Positions 22,696-36,092 of a stretch of DNA of 64,000 nucleotides are shown here, piece by piece (position 1 is the first letter of the stretch; each line of letters begins with the position of its first letter). Made by a program: the position numbers and the translations under genes. A model generated the notes under the pieces. That model ran no database searches, was not told where the DNA came from, and worked only from the letters and a program-made list of their open reading frames with translations. Origin of the DNA: Polyodon spathula (taxonomy: Eukaryota > Chordata > Actinopteri > Acipenseriformes > Polyodontidae); contig NC_054537.1 of the NCBI RefSeq assembly GCF_017654505.1, forward strand, positions 71,814,618 through 71,878,617, read 5' to 3'.

Positions 22696-23090
22696 GTACC
22701 GAGCACCATGTGCCCCGAGTACCGTGCAGCGCTAGATACTGTGCGCACCGCATGCACCAAGCACCCACCGCACCGTGCACACCGAGCACAGAGCGTACCA
22801 TGTGCACCGAGTACCGTGTGCACCGAGTGCCGTGCAGCACCGAGTATAATGCGCACCAAGTGCCGTACAGCACCGGTATAACATGCACCATGTGCACCGG
22901 GTACCGCGAACATCGAGCACCGTGTGTACCACTTGCACCGAGCACTGGGCTATTGCTTGCACCGAGTACCGCGTGCAATCCTGCACAGAGTACCATGCAG
23001 CAACGGGCACCATGTGCAACACATGAACCAAGTACCACATGCCTATATCGGGTACTGTGAGTCAATAAGCACCATTCGCACCGTGTTACC
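22690..23090 (-). repeat. Degenerate ~16-bp tandem repeat (CACCGAGTACCGTGTG)
   Basis: About twenty imperfect copies of a unit near CACCGAGTACCGTGTG, rich in CpG and TG. Several frames on both strands stay open across it (for example 22676-23065 minus and 22710-23060 plus); these are repeat artefacts, not genes. Position directly upstream of gag suggests a leader repeat of the DIRS element. Confidence 0.8.
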
Positions 23091-23269
23091 GAAGCAGCAT
23101 GGGCCGAGCATGCACCGCAATATTAGAAAACACTAGGGGGGAGCTATGCAACGGTGCCTACCCTGACTGTGTGGTCACACACCTGAGCAGCATGTAGCGT
23201 ACAACAGGGGGACAGAGCCAAAGCCGCGGCGGGCAATTGACTTTAGCAAACACAATACAATAATGCAAA

Positions 23270-23292
23270 AATGCAATAATAATAATAATATA
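23270..23292. repeat. Short (AAT)n tract
   Basis: AATAATAATAATAATA inside the DIRS leader. Confidence 0.85.
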
Positions 23293-24064
23293 GCAGTACA
23301 GATGGGGGAGAGCACACTGTCTGTTCAATTGTAAGGCCCACACACGTGGTGATAGGCCAACGCAGCCTGAGTATATCTCAACTCAACAACGGGGCAAGCC
23401 TTGGTGAGGAGTACACGGCTGGTCCGGCTATAAGCAGCCACGCTGCAGCTAGTCCTCTGCGCAAGCACGAGGACGCGCAGCACAATTAAAACAACAAGGC
23501 CCGACCGGCAGCCCACAGGCGGCTGGTGGGCTAACTCGACAACGGGGACAAGGCAGGCCTCACCCCAGTGGACTAACAACACTCTCCCAAGTAAGAAAGG
23601 GGGAGAAAAACACACACACACTCTTAGTAATACTGCATACCAGCAGTCGACTAAACAGGAGACAGACAGGAAAGAAGCAGCCTGACACGTGTAGCGAGCA
23701 GGTGCTGAATATAGTAAGAAGTAGAAAAAACGCTACGAATTAAGAGCTATTGATTCCAGGAAAAGCAGCGCAGCCAGCTTTCAGCACAAAGTGCAGGGGA
23801 ACTAGCAGCAACTCAACGCAGCACTTTCTAATGAATAACCAAATGGCTCAATGCAACACAGAGGTCTTACCTTAACATCTTGAGAAGCGAAAAGACAGCA
23901 AGTCTCCCCTGAGTGACGGTTATGTGCCCTTGGTAGGCGGGACCGAGGACGTCACCGAGGGAAGGGGGCCTATCGGCAGCTTTGATAGAAAGAGCTCAGT
24001 GACACCTACCATTAGGCAGGTGTATATCCCTTAAAAAGTGTTTTTGGTGGAATTGAAAGGGAAC

Positions 24065-24940
24065 CACCATTTGTCCGTTAATAGAATTTCCGGTCTCCAT
24101 AAACTACAATCCAGTCTTTGAGTTGCCTTTCACAAAGGCTAAGTTGAGCACACCATGTTTTAAGAAAAAAAAAAAAAGAAATTAGATACCAACATCACAG
24201 TAGTACTAATGTTTTCGCCAGAATAATTACAACATCTACAAATAAAACAAGCACAGCTGACGCTTGTAATCTATAGTTGTATAGCACACCAAGCTATAAG
24301 CTATATGGTTAAAATAATTTGCTCTGATAATGAGGCCTAATCCGTTTACAAACTGACAGCACTCAGGGACCTGAACTACCAAGTGTACAGCTAACTTACA
24401 AATCTAAGACAGGAGGGCAAAAGGTCCTAAATGTTGCTGAAAATGAATATATAGCTGTGAGCTATAGGACCAATTAAGTATACACCACAGCTTCTATTTA
24501 GTAGCTGATTTATTCCATTAAGAATAGTATTGATTCAAATCTAACATTTGCTGTCATCCTTTATATCAAAATTCAATGCACTTTGATTTTGGTACTGACC
24601 TTTAGTAAATGTGCTCTGCACTCATTACACACACTACTGTTAAACCATAAGTTTGATATCAGCAATTTCCCGGTCTGACAGTACAATTACATTTATTTGC
24701 ATTTTATATATTTTACATTTCTGTAATGTCTGAAGACACATTTGATGTTGTTTCTAAGTAGCACTTACACATAACTGCAATAGCCGATTGAGACGTGAAT
24801 GGTGCTTGACAAAAACATTTTCAGTTATAACACATAAGCATTTTTTAAAAAGATGAGTTCTGTACTTCTTGCATATGTCCTTGTATATATTCTGGTATCT
24901 AGTGCAAGCTGCAAAGTTTTACATGATTGAGTTTGTACTG
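24065..24940. other. Unannotated AT-rich sequence
   Basis: A-run near 24164-24178. No family recognised. Confidence 0.4.
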
Positions 24941-24943
24941 TTG

Positions 24944-26262
<1,319 letters not shown>

Positions 26263-26269
26263 TGTAACT

Positions 26270-28825
26270 TGTTTTCCTCATCACCAAAAGCAAAACATAT
26301 ATATGAACCTTAAAGGTTACTATATAATGAACCAGCCTCAGGATTTTGATTAGAAAACGTTGTCCATTTTTAGACTCCATGTTGTTTGCTGCTGTAAACT
26401 ATTCATACACATATGTAACAGTACATTTTTGACAGATTCAAAGAAAAGCAGGGTAACCAACTATAAAGACAATGGGCTTTATGTAGCATTGATTTTTCTT
26501 TCGTATCTTGGCTTTTCATAATTTTTTGTGACTTTATAGACCTACCCGCGATGTAGTAAAGATATTTTCACTCCTGTAACTCAGTTTCACCCCTTCTAAG
26601 GTCATGCCATTTTTTTATGTCAAGTGTCTGTTGCTTACAGTGTCTCAGTGAATTTATTTTGTTTATTATATTTCTTTTCTTAATGTTTTTTGGCCCTAAG
26701 AAGTGTTAAATAATATTTCCTGATTTTTTTTCAATTCACTAACAGGTCAATTTTGTCTTTATGGAAATTTGTTTTCCTTTTGTTTTTGGCCAGTGCCATA
26801 GTTTCATCAAGGTCAGAGTCTGCAGAAGCCATAGCTCCATCCTATTATATTTGCCTACTACTTTCTGTTCACTATACCACTCATCTATGTTTGCCAGAAG
26901 GAAGTTCTAAATCTTGATGTTCGGCATTGCAAATCTATTTATAATGAGCTATAAATTATAATATTTCCTGTATAATGAGCAGTAATTTATACTTTTCATA
27001 AACTTGCAGTGATATTACAACAGTTGTTCATGAAAAAGAGCTGTTTAGTACATCACACGCAAAAATTTTGAGAAGGATGGAGGCTACGAATTTGAAGTAT
27101 TTACGAACACATAAGTAATATTAGTATGTTGAGCACACTATGTGGAAGTCAGGGGTCTGTATAATTGATATGGCCAATGGTTAAAGAGGTGAAATTCCTT
27201 GTATCTCAACTAATTAAGCACATAATCCCATAACCCTTTGCCTTTGTATTGTATTCACATTGCTCATGTTCTTGAAATGTGCATATAAAAATACTGTTGG
27301 AATCAACATGACATCTAGGTTCCACAAAATTAAATGAATTTCAGCTACCTGTAGGACAGTTGGTTGAACATTGAGAATGAACCCAAAGTTAGCACAAATA
27401 GAAGTCCGCCTTTCAAGGAATAGCTGTGTAATCTGTCAGTCCTAAAGAGGCAATCCTAATTTCACAAGAATCTCAAATTTTACTGAGGGTTTTTTATCAC
27501 AATTACTGGTGGCAGTGAGTTCATACTTGCACTTCCTGTGTAGTGACCTGAGGCTCCATATTGCACTTTATTTGCAGAAAATTGTGCAGCATGCAGCAAG
27601 CAGTCCTGTCACAATAGTGTTCACAGTTATTATAGGTAATACTGAATATAGGACCAGTGGTGTTGTGGGAATACAGTATTTAATACTTTAAAAACACACT
27701 TAAAGTTGAACTTAATATCCACTGTTCCCCACATTATACTGTATATTGGATGTGGTTTTTCAGTGGCAATGTAAATAGAATGCTACTTCCCTTGCTGTGC
27801 AATGAGAAAAATATGCAGAAGTGGTATTTTATCTGGCTACAGCATCCTCAGCTCCACACAACACACTGCATCTTGCATAAGGTGTGCACCTTCCATAGAA
27901 TATAATAATAGGTGCATTCAAATGCCTGGCATCAAACATAGTACTTTATATTCATTTCAAAAGATAGCTTACTTGGCCATTTAAACATTGTAATGGTTTT
28001 CACTGAGGTATGGATTTTTTTTTTTCATTGGGATAAGTCTTATCAAGAACAGACATATATCTGTACAAAAGAAAATTAAGTGCAAATTGGATCTAAGTCT
28101 ATCCAGATGGAAATGTAAATGTTAATGAAGCACATAAGTCACCAGTAATCCCAGTAAGGCTTTTATTAATCAAAATTAAGATGAAGCATGCAGAATTTAT
28201 ATAAATACCTAAAAGCCAGATACAACTTACTAATGCTGCTCTTCACATCATAATTACACAGCCTGTGTTCATCTGTTTGAGTACAGCTGCTTCATGTAAA
28301 AAAAAAAAAAAAAAAAACACAAATAAAAACTTTATTGTTCACCAGATGTCTCATTTTGCACTCAGCATGGGTAGAGTTCAGATCACTATAAATTCAAGCA
28401 GATTAGGAACATGATTATTCGAATTATTTGTTTTTTATTAAATATCCTTACACCAATAAGTAGTTAAGCTGAGTAAATTAAGTTAATTTTTTTCCCCTCT
28501 CAGTGCAAGACAGTGTTGTTTGAGCACAACGGAGGGATTAGATGATTACAAATAAATGCAATGCCATCTTGGATTTTAATAATTTTTTAAGGAAATGTTC
28601 AAAGATTTTCTTAAGATGTGCATTTTCCACAGTTGAGACAACTGTGGAAATTTTTTGTTGTTGTTGTTGTTTATCAGCCAGTTCTCAAAGACAGCGATTT
28701 TTAATTTTGGTATTTTGGTTTGCTATCTTCCAGTTCATGTAATTGTTCTTCATCCAAATCGGCATGTCTATTATTACATTACTACAGTACTTAAAATGCT
28801 GTAAGGCAGCACGGTGATTTCGAGT
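26270..28825. other. Unannotated AT-rich sequence
   Basis: Long stretch with no recognised gene or element. It includes an A-run of about 20 at 28298-28317 and (GTT)n at 28656-28673. Confidence 0.4.
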
Positions 28826-28831
28826 ATGTCA

Positions 28832-28882
28832 CAAGGCTCTAACTGTCCGTATCCATGCAATATACGGACAGCTGGAACCTTG
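28832..28882. repeat. 51-bp palindrome (cruciform-capable)
   Basis: Left arm CAAGGCTCTAACTGTCCGTA plus one T, 9-base loop, right arm matching inverted at 18 of 21 positions; the inner 10 bp (CTGTCCGTAT / ATACGGACAG) are perfect. It lies 85 bp upstream of the transposase-type DNA-binding domain at 28967 and may be a subterminal part of that element. Confidence 0.85.
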
Positions 28883-28960
28883 CTCAACCAATCAAATTGC
28901 TTATTTTACATTCTATTTTAAATACAAACATTGCTTATTTTACATTAAGAAAAACAAAGA

Positions 28961-29165
28961 AAATGCTACTCAACAGGTTCGAAATTGCATGTTGTTGAAT
29001 TTGCCGAAATACATGTTAATCACAACGCAGAAAAAACAGTATGTGATTGGAGACGAAATAAAGCCAAACTTAAAATGGCCAAAGAAAAACGAGCTGATAA
29101 GAGGAAGGTGTTTATGGCCCGATGTAGAAAACATTTTGTTTGAATGGAGTACTTTGAATCACTTT
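28961..29165 (+). pseudogene. pogo/Tigger-type transposase, DNA-binding domain relic
   Basis: The frame from 28961 reads KCYSTGSKLHVVEFAE, then CDWRRNKAKL, as in the BrkDBD/CENP-B-like helix-turn-helix that opens many pogo-type transposases of fish. After a frame change near 29095 the neighbouring frame gives RGRCLWPDVENILFEW, which corresponds to the usual 'RG...WPELE...EW' following segment. No DDE domain follows; the rest is lost. The 86-residue open frame at 28989-29249 mixes real and shadow sequence. The domain would bind the element's terminal repeats. Confidence 0.62.
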
Positions 29166-29624
29166 AATACATACTGTAACTTGTTCTACATGTCATTGCA
29201 ACACAGTGGTACACTTGTAAAGTGTGTGTATGGTTATGGTTCTGATTAACAAAACAAAATTAATGTATTTGTACAGCTGGAAATGTAATGCAATTGTACT
29301 GCACCATATGCAACACTACAATGTTTTGTTTACTTGTTATTAGATGGTGCACTGTATGCAAGCAGCACTGTTTAATACTTTTTTTTATTTTATTTGAATT
29401 AATACAACGAATTTGTAAACTCCATTGCAGTGGGAACTATTGTCGAAGTATGGTTTTGAAAAGAAATATTCAGCAAAGCAAAGAAGATATGTTCTTGAAC
29501 TTATTTTGGTTATTTCAAAACTAAACCTGTGTATCTTTGTTTATTTATCACTGTTGAGCAAATAAATTATGTAAAAAATAGTATTTTAAAACACAAAAAT
29601 GGTGCTTTCCTAAAACTGAAGTCT

Positions 29625-29690
29625 CAAAGAGGGGGGAGCGACTTTTACGTCAGTGCGACCTATAAAACGATTTTTACGGTAATTTAAATT
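29625..29690 (+). mobile_element. Probable 3' terminal part of the pogo-type relic
   Basis: GTGCGACCTATAAAACGATT and the following TTTACGGTAATTT resemble the end sequence (GTGCGACTTATAG...ACGGTA) of a DNA transposon family common in fish genomes that carries the DNA-binding domain seen at 28961. The matching left end was not found. Confidence 0.4.
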
Positions 29691-29885
29691 TGTTATATAT
29701 TTTTTGTCTTCTATAGTTTTACTTTAATATATTTTCTTATGTTGTTTTCATACAGTGTTGCAAAATTTCACACAAACTGAACAATGAAATATTTATAGTG
29801 TTCTGTTATACAAACTTGACTTGGATTTAAAACTTGCATGCTTGACAATTTGAAAAGTACTTTTGTCGTGCATTAACAGTTTTAT

Positions 29886-30818
29886 CTAAACATGTAGCAT
29901 TTGTAGTCTGTTGGTTATAGTAATCCAGATCCAAAGCCTGCCGTAGGTGGCTTTTTTGTTCCTATATTCCAGGTTCCAAGTCTCACAGAAATTGTGAAGC
30001 ACAATGCATGCCCCAGCTACATACTTCATGTTATATGTCTGTAAATCATTATACTTCATAAGGCAACGCCTGCAACCTTTGAGACAACCAAATGCATGCT
30101 CCTTATGGATTGGTGCACATGTCAGACACACTCTGGATAAGGCTTCATAAGGTAAGGATCCATGCTGTAAGCTGAATCTGTCAAGATCACAATGCGCACC
30201 TCAACTCCCTGAACTATACATGTCAAATAAGGGGGGAAAAAAATCATTTGTTTAGCTTTGCGTTTAAGCGGGAACATTCAAAAACAAATGTATCATGACA
30301 CTTGCTGGGTCAACCAACATCAAAGTCCATGAACTTGTAGGTGTGGTCTACAAGTCCTAGTAGTAGGACATTATACCACCCCTAACGATTGTAGTCATCT
30401 GTGTGATGTGATTTGGGTGCTATAATAGGTATATGTGTACCAGTCAGTGCACCACCAAACATAGGGAATCCTGTTTTCAATTAAAATCAGTTTAACATAT
30501 TTTCACATCATTGATTTCTGTGGGTCTTTTCACATACAAATGCCTGATTTCACAAAGGGCTTTGCACACCTCGCAAAATATGTTGCAAACTGTGCTCCCT
30601 CCCACTCTAAACAAATTGCCAATATCATAGAATTCATTGTTGCTTGCCATCCTGTAAAGAGTCATGGCTACTCTTTTTTTTCCCACAGGTATTGTCTTTC
30701 GCATTACTGTGACTTGAGGTTGAATGTAGGGCTTCAGGTCGGTACACAGCTGAAGAAATGCACCTTTTGGCATCCTAAAGTTCACATAGCAGTCACATTC
30801 ATCAAAGTTCTGAAGCAC
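29886..30818 (-). pseudogene. PIF/Harbinger transposase relic
   Basis: Read on the minus strand: first frame (30818-30492) with FRMPKGAFLQLC, KKRVAMTLYRMASNNEFYDI and GGSTVCNIFCEVCKA, the helix-turn-helix region of Harbinger transposases. A shifted frame (about 30472-30385) gives FGGALTGTHIPI, where the family has AIDGTHIPI: the first catalytic aspartate is replaced. Then a stop is seen in VG*PSKCHDTFVF (second aspartate kept), and the last frame (30131-29886) has KEHAFGCLKGCRRCL and VLHNFCE, the C-terminal end. At least three breaks. Harbinger elements insert at a 3-bp TWA target; terminal repeats were not located. Confidence 0.88.
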
Positions 30819-30859
30819 ATCAATTTCCCAAAAGACACTGCAACGCTCTTTTCTCCATG

Positions 30860-32500
30860 CACTGGAGACTGGAAACTAGTGGGCAAACCGGAGGACAGCG
30901 CAGTGTGCTGTGGCTGAATTGGCTGCCAGAACACCCTGCCCATAAGTAAATAGTATTTTGGGACTGTTTGGGGAATCATTGTTGTTAATTGTGTTTGCTC
31001 TCCCTTGTTTCTAAATGTGGTCCTAGTGGCTGTCTGTGTGAGTGTCTGGTGGCTGTTTGTGTTTGCTTCTATGTAGTCACCATGGCTGTGTTCTATGGAC
31101 TGTGCCCCCTCAGCCCACTGTGTTCAAGCCCTTTTTCCGTTTTGCTGATTCTTGTTAGCAACATTGCACTAAAAGGACAGAGCCCTTTTCTTGAGGGTCT
31201 GGTTCTGAATGTAATACTGGTGACTGTTGCCAAATAGAGCAATTCCATTGTTCTTTGGCTTCAGAATTGACCCGGTAGGTGGCAACTTTAAAGATTGCTA
31301 CAATATTTATTTTTTCCTGAGGGGAGCAAGAGTTCTTAAGCATGTATCAAGTATGTATGATGACATTAGTCTGCACAGCTCAGTGTAAGACCACAGCTAC
31401 AAGATAAGGCTGGAGCATGCAATGGGGTTTTTTTTGGTGCTTCTTTTAAAAAATCATGCAGGTTCTGTTAATAAAAATAAAATCATTTTTTAACTTGAAT
31501 TTTTTACTTTTCCTTTACCTGCTTTCACATCTACAATATGCAAAAAAAACATCATTAGGACAAGAAATGCATTTTAAAGACATTTTCAGGCATGCCAAGT
31601 CCTCAGTACAATTTAAAGGTATTTCAATGTCAGGTAAAGTCTGCCAATATTCTATAATGACTTTTTGACATCATAATCAATCTTGTACAAACTTAATGCC
31701 ACCTGGTGGTTCCTAATTACAAAGACCAACCACCCATGAAAATGTCAAATAATTAAAATTTTTCTACGATCCTTTACTTATGTATATAAAAAACTTTCCA
31801 CTGCTGAGCTCGTAACTGCTTTGCTGAATGTTATCTATTGACTGATATGAGAATCATAATTGCCGCAAAGTTGTTTTTTTCTTTAAATCCTTCATGCTTG
31901 GATCTGACCTTTATAATACAGTGTTTTTTTTGTTTTCATATATTAATGTATATACCAATTATGTAGTATTTTTTTCCTAATTTATTTTATTTATTTTTTT
32001 TACCTTAAGGGCATTTTGAAACTTGTTTTTTCTTGAAGTAGACAATTAATGATAACATAGTGGCAATAACTGAGCTCACACTGACGGTGGAAATAGATGC
32101 AAATACACCCACATACATTGTTTTGAAGTGCTAAGAATTTATAAGTGCTAATAATGTTTTATGTATTCATTATAAAAGGTGCTAGCAATAGTACATGTCT
32201 TTAAAATGTAACTAACAGAAATATAAACTACAAAATAAAATGTTATTGTACTTGAAAACTGTATATTTACAGAATCTAGTGAAAATGAACAATTTGCAAA
32301 TGCATAGCTGTCCTTTAATATGAAGTTGTATTTCACATTAAAAAAGCAGCTTCAGCTTTTTCATCGAAACACAAAGATGCCCTCATTACAAAACAAGAAA
32401 GACAGAAAGGCTCCATCTCTCAAAAAAGAAAAGAAGGGTGTGCCGAATGCAAGTACAAATGTGTATTCGTAAAAGGTGTGGTCATTATTTCAGAGTATGA
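30860..32500. other. Unannotated AT-rich sequence
   Basis: Several T-rich runs (31425, 31985-32000). No gene or element recognised. Confidence 0.4.
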
Positions 32501-32505
32501 TTAAT

Positions 32506-33499
32506 TGTGACAGAGATCGAATGATTCTTGGTGTTAGATCTCCCTCTCGACCTGTGAGGGCACTGTGTAAAGGGAACAGAGTACCCTGGACTAAATGGCA
32601 TGACAATTTATTCCCGTGGGTAGGTGGAAGTCGGCCAGCTAGAAAAGGGGCAGAGCTACGGTACCGGAACTCAATGACCCGGACAGGAAACGGCGTGGCA
32701 TCTGCAGATTGGAGAAGTGGATGCACTTGTTAACCAAGGGGTCATGAGGGAGGGTATAAATAGGTGTCAAACCTGCGGATTATAAACAAAGTGATACATG
32801 CCTCTATATCACTTCCATCATTTATTATTTACAGGTGTTTACCATAAGGCTCTGGACCAGTGACATAGCTATGGGTGGGCCACACAGGCCCACCCAAATC
32901 TGCACCTATGTGAATGCCAAGTTTAAGTACATTTATAAAAAAATAAAAAATAAACGTCAACTGTGCCGAAGGCGGGTGTTTAAGTTTAGGTCAAGTAGGT
33001 TGTTTTTTTAAATGCCGCAGGCTTTAGCCAATCAAATCAAAGTAGCAATTGTGATGCAATATTTGGGTCGGATCATCCTCTCACACAACGAATCATGTTT
33101 GTTCTTTTTTGTCAAATGAAATGGCTTTTGCAGTTATTGTGCACAATGTGTTTGTTTCTGTAGGTTGTATGCATATGTACTTTGCATTTATAGTGTATAT
33201 GTGCAACTGCAGTTATAAACTGCAAAAGATGTTGACTACTTTGCTCTGCTCTAACCCCGACGAGATATTTGATATATTCTGAGTTTTAAATGATTTAAAT
33301 CATGTTTGTAATATAAACTATTTCCTGTAACATCAGGCCTTTGGTACTTGCCCGTCCACCCAAATTTCCATTCCTAGCTACGCCCCTGCTCTGAACATTG
33401 TCAATTATTCAAGAAACACCCTTGCACCTGGATATCATTGTCTGTCTGTTTATTCAGCACTGCACTGCATTACCTGAATTCACTCACCTCTGTGTCACA
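32506..33499 (+). mobile_element. Solo LTR of the 58136 family, interrupted by a hAT MITE
   Basis: Starts TGTGACAG and ends TGTCACA. The start matches the LTR at 58136 (TGTGACAGAG, then CTCGACCTGTGAGGGCACTG). A TATA-like GTATAAATAG lies near 32753. The flanks TTAAT and GTAAT differ at one of five positions, as an aged 5-bp duplication would. The LTR is split at 32850-33396 by a hAT MITE and resumes with CTCTGAACATTGTC, so its own length is about 455 bp. No internal retroelement sequence next to it, hence a solo LTR. Confidence 0.75.
32858..33388. mobile_element. hAT MITE, 531 bp
   Basis: Terminal repeats: left CAGTGACATAGCTATGG, right (inverted) CAGGGGCGTAGCTAGG, both versions of the common hAT end CAGKGGCGTAGCTAGG. 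The 8-bp duplication CTCTGGAC / CTCTGAAC (32850-32857, 33389-33396) has one mismatch. No coding capacity. Confidence 0.9.
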
Positions 33500-33779
33500 G
33501 TAATACATCAACAATTTTGCTATTACTTGCTAATCGGAATACAAAAAAATATGTACAAAAATACATTGAATCAGCTCCTGGCTCAAATAGGGCAGAGGAG
33601 ACTATCAATCCTTTCCGTACATAATTATGTATTTCCATACATTGGGGTATGTAAAGTTTTGACAACAACAGTACTTCTTCACAAAACAATTTTTTTTAAT
33701 GTTGAAACATTTCTTATGATTGTAACACTCATTTTCTGTATGACAACAAAACGTGAAAGAGCTATACAAAACATACCGG

Positions 33780-33894
33780 TCAGTTGCTCTTCTGCTGTGG
33801 TGGCAGTGGTAGCTGTGGGATAGGAACTGGGGCCTTCCTTTTCTTACTGAAAGGTTCTTCTTCCTCACTATTGGATTCATATCTTCTGTTGGGT
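33780..33894 (-). other. Exon-like frame with acidic and nuclear-localisation features
   Basis: On the minus strand a 115-bp frame follows a possible acceptor (TTTTGTTAG) and encodes RRYESNSEEEEPFSKKRKAP then a proline-rich PIPQLPLPP tail and a stop. The composition (acidic run, KKRK basic motif, proline tail) is unlike its AT-rich surroundings and looks like true protein. It could be an exon of a transposase or host regulator; no family recognised. Confidence 0.3.
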
Positions 33895-33899
33895 CTAAC

Positions 33900-35288
33900 A
33901 AAATAATTACCTGCATTGCATTTTAAAACTTTTGCTCACAAAAGTGATTGTGAATTTCATACATTTATTTGGCTATGTATGGGATGATATTGATTAGCAT
34001 GATTTTCGAAAGAGGCAAAGTAAGAACTAAAACTAGATTTTTAAACTGGCAATAAAATGTTTTTTTTTTTTCGTGAAATTTGAAAAAGTTTTGGCTGTAC
34101 GGGTTAAATCTTGAAAAAGTACAGCTTAAAGCTTTTTACAGGACAATTTTCGAAATCTGGCTGTGAGTATATTCATATATCAGTGATATTGGGACTGTCT
34201 TTAGACCACCTTGGTGATTTTTGGTCTGTAATGCTGATGTTTGAGTGACATATTCACAGCCAGTGATACCGGTACTTAATATGTCCCAATTGCTTATCCA
34301 AACTAAAACAAAGTTCGAAGTTAATAACAGGATTTTTGCTATGCTTTTGTAGTGATGGCTTTCTGGATGTGGTATTAATTATGTTATTAATTGTAAGTTT
34401 TATATTATGTGTATGTGTGTCTTTTATAGTTAAGTTCTTTTTAATCATTGTTTAAATTGTGTGTGAATGTGTTTTTTATAGTAGTTTTAATGTGCTTACT
34501 AATTCAGTTGCTTTAATATGCTTTTATATTAAGTTTCTATACAGTATTGTGTAAGTTTCGAGTTCTTTCATTTCCCATCGGCAAAACCAGCCATGTGCAA
34601 TTTTGCATAGCCTAACATGACTCAAAGTCACAGATGGGTGTCTGAGCTAAACGTCAAAAGGCAGGAGATTAGCAGAGACAGTGTGAGATGGGGGAGGGGA
34701 ACTGAAAGACAAGATGGATGCTCCCTGCTAGGTACAACGTGGTATGCAGCCCCCCCCCCCCCCTTTCCCCCGCAGAGGGAGTGTGCAATAATAGAGTGGA
34801 AACCCCTATCACTGGACAGAAGTAAGACAAATGGGAGTGGAGTCAACAGTTGTTTACAAAGGTATAAATACCCAGAATTGTAAAGTTTAGTCAGTCTTTT
34901 CATCTCTTTCGAATTGACTCCATGGATATCTATGCTTTCTGATACAAACGTATGCACTGAGCTGTACTGAGGCCTTGTCCGAAGTCAGTTTAAATCTCGT
35001 GCTTATATGACTGTATTGGAGGTATACCTTTCTTGTATATAAAGTGTTTTTGAATCAAAAACCATTTGTCAGCTTAATCTTTTTTCACTACTTTTATTTA
35101 GATCATTTTATTTTTAAAATACATTTAAAATCTTGCCACTGGATGGCATATATACACAAGATAAGAGGTACAAGAATGTTTGGAAAAGCTGCTCTGTGAT
35201 TGGCTGATTTCTTACATATGATTTATAATTTAGCAATAAATGTTTTATGTTTCTTTTTCTGAGTTTAAAAATGAAAGATTATCTGTTT
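33900..35288. other. Unannotated; part looks LTR-like
   Basis: 34560-35070 contains a C-run (34749-34762), TATA-like GTATAAATAC (34861) and AGTGTTTTTGAATC downstream, in an order that suggests an LTR, but no ends or duplications were defined. The rest is AT-rich with nothing recognised. Confidence 0.25.
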
Positions 35289-35293
35289 CAGCC

Positions 35294-35789
35294 TGTGACA
35301 GGATCTTCCTCGAGTCACGCGTGTGGGTAGCCGCTGTTCAAGCATACAGAGAGACAGAGGTGGTGTTGAAACGCTGGCACAGGAGCGCAGGATTTATTAA
35401 CAAAAACAAAAAACGAAAGTAAAATAAAGGCGGTCATGTGACGTTACCAGCGATGGTAACGCACAGAGGACAAATACAGCAAACTGTACATAAAGTGCAA
35501 AATAAAACACAATACCCCAAACTATAACTCAAAAGGTGCCGTGAAAACGGCAGGCCTTGCAGCAGCCCCGATCACAGCGATCGCCATGCTTTTATACTGA
35601 CGCTCCGTTGAGACACGCCCACCTGCCTGCTGGAACAGATGATTGCTTTCAGCTGCTGCTCCATGCAGACGGGTAATCGTCCCCAGCGGAGCGCCACAGC
35701 AGCTAAACAATTAAATCAATTGTAACAATTAACACAAAAACATACAATAAACTACATATTTCATTGTGCAAGGCTTACGCTTTGCCACA
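35294..35789 (-). mobile_element. Solo LTR, 496 bp, with perfect 5-bp duplication
   Basis: Plus-strand ends are TGTGACAGG and TTTGCCACA. A perfect 5-bp duplication CAGCC flanks it (35289-35293, 35790-35794), the size made by Ty3/Gypsy integrases. Direction is minus: on that strand TATAAAAG lies near 35598 and AATAAATCC near 35400, in promoter-then-polyadenylation order. No internal region remains, so it arose by LTR-LTR recombination. Confidence 0.9.
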
Positions 35790-36092
35790 CAGCCATACAA
35801 CGGAAAGAGTACACACTCCAAGAGGCCAGAGCCCTCTAATCCATGTGACCTCTAATCCATGAGCTACTTCTAACTGCCACCTCGTTTCTTCCAACGCATT
35901 CCACAACTTTGTACATTGTTTCCACAGTTCAGTTCAACAAATTGTCCTTAAGTCAAATAAAAATATAAATGGTAAGAGCTCATATTTTACTGGACAGTCT
36001 TGGAGTCTCTTAAAAAAAACATACAAAATCAATATGTATGTAGCAGTGGAATGGCTGCCCATACATCACCACATGGTAATAATACTTTTTTT

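Larger units (their letters stand above)
20260..24060 (-). mobile_element. DIRS-like retroelement, 5' part, carrying the Tc1
   Basis: Read on the minus strand this has, in order, a terminal-repeat region (about 24060-23880, with a TATATCCC motif near 24020 and CpG-rich GTGACGTCCTCGG), a leader (23880-23100), a degenerate 16-bp repeat (23090-22690) and gag (22695-21953, perhaps resuming left of the Tc1). DIRS elements use a tyrosine recombinase. Their reverse transcriptase and recombinase are not present here; the copy is truncated at the 3' side. Assignment rests on the gag cysteine motifs and on the layout. Confidence 0.65.

Noticed and set aside
22676..23065. 129-residue minus-strand frame and its plus-strand partners
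   Set aside because: Produced by the degenerate 16-bp repeat; rich in Cys, His, Arg and Val from the repeat unit in every frame.
30540..30917. 125-residue plus-strand frame
   Set aside because: Antisense to the Harbinger transposase relic.
33398..33823. 141-residue plus-strand frame
   Set aside because: Begins inside a solo LTR and continues into AT-rich DNA; hydrophobic low-complexity composition without family match.
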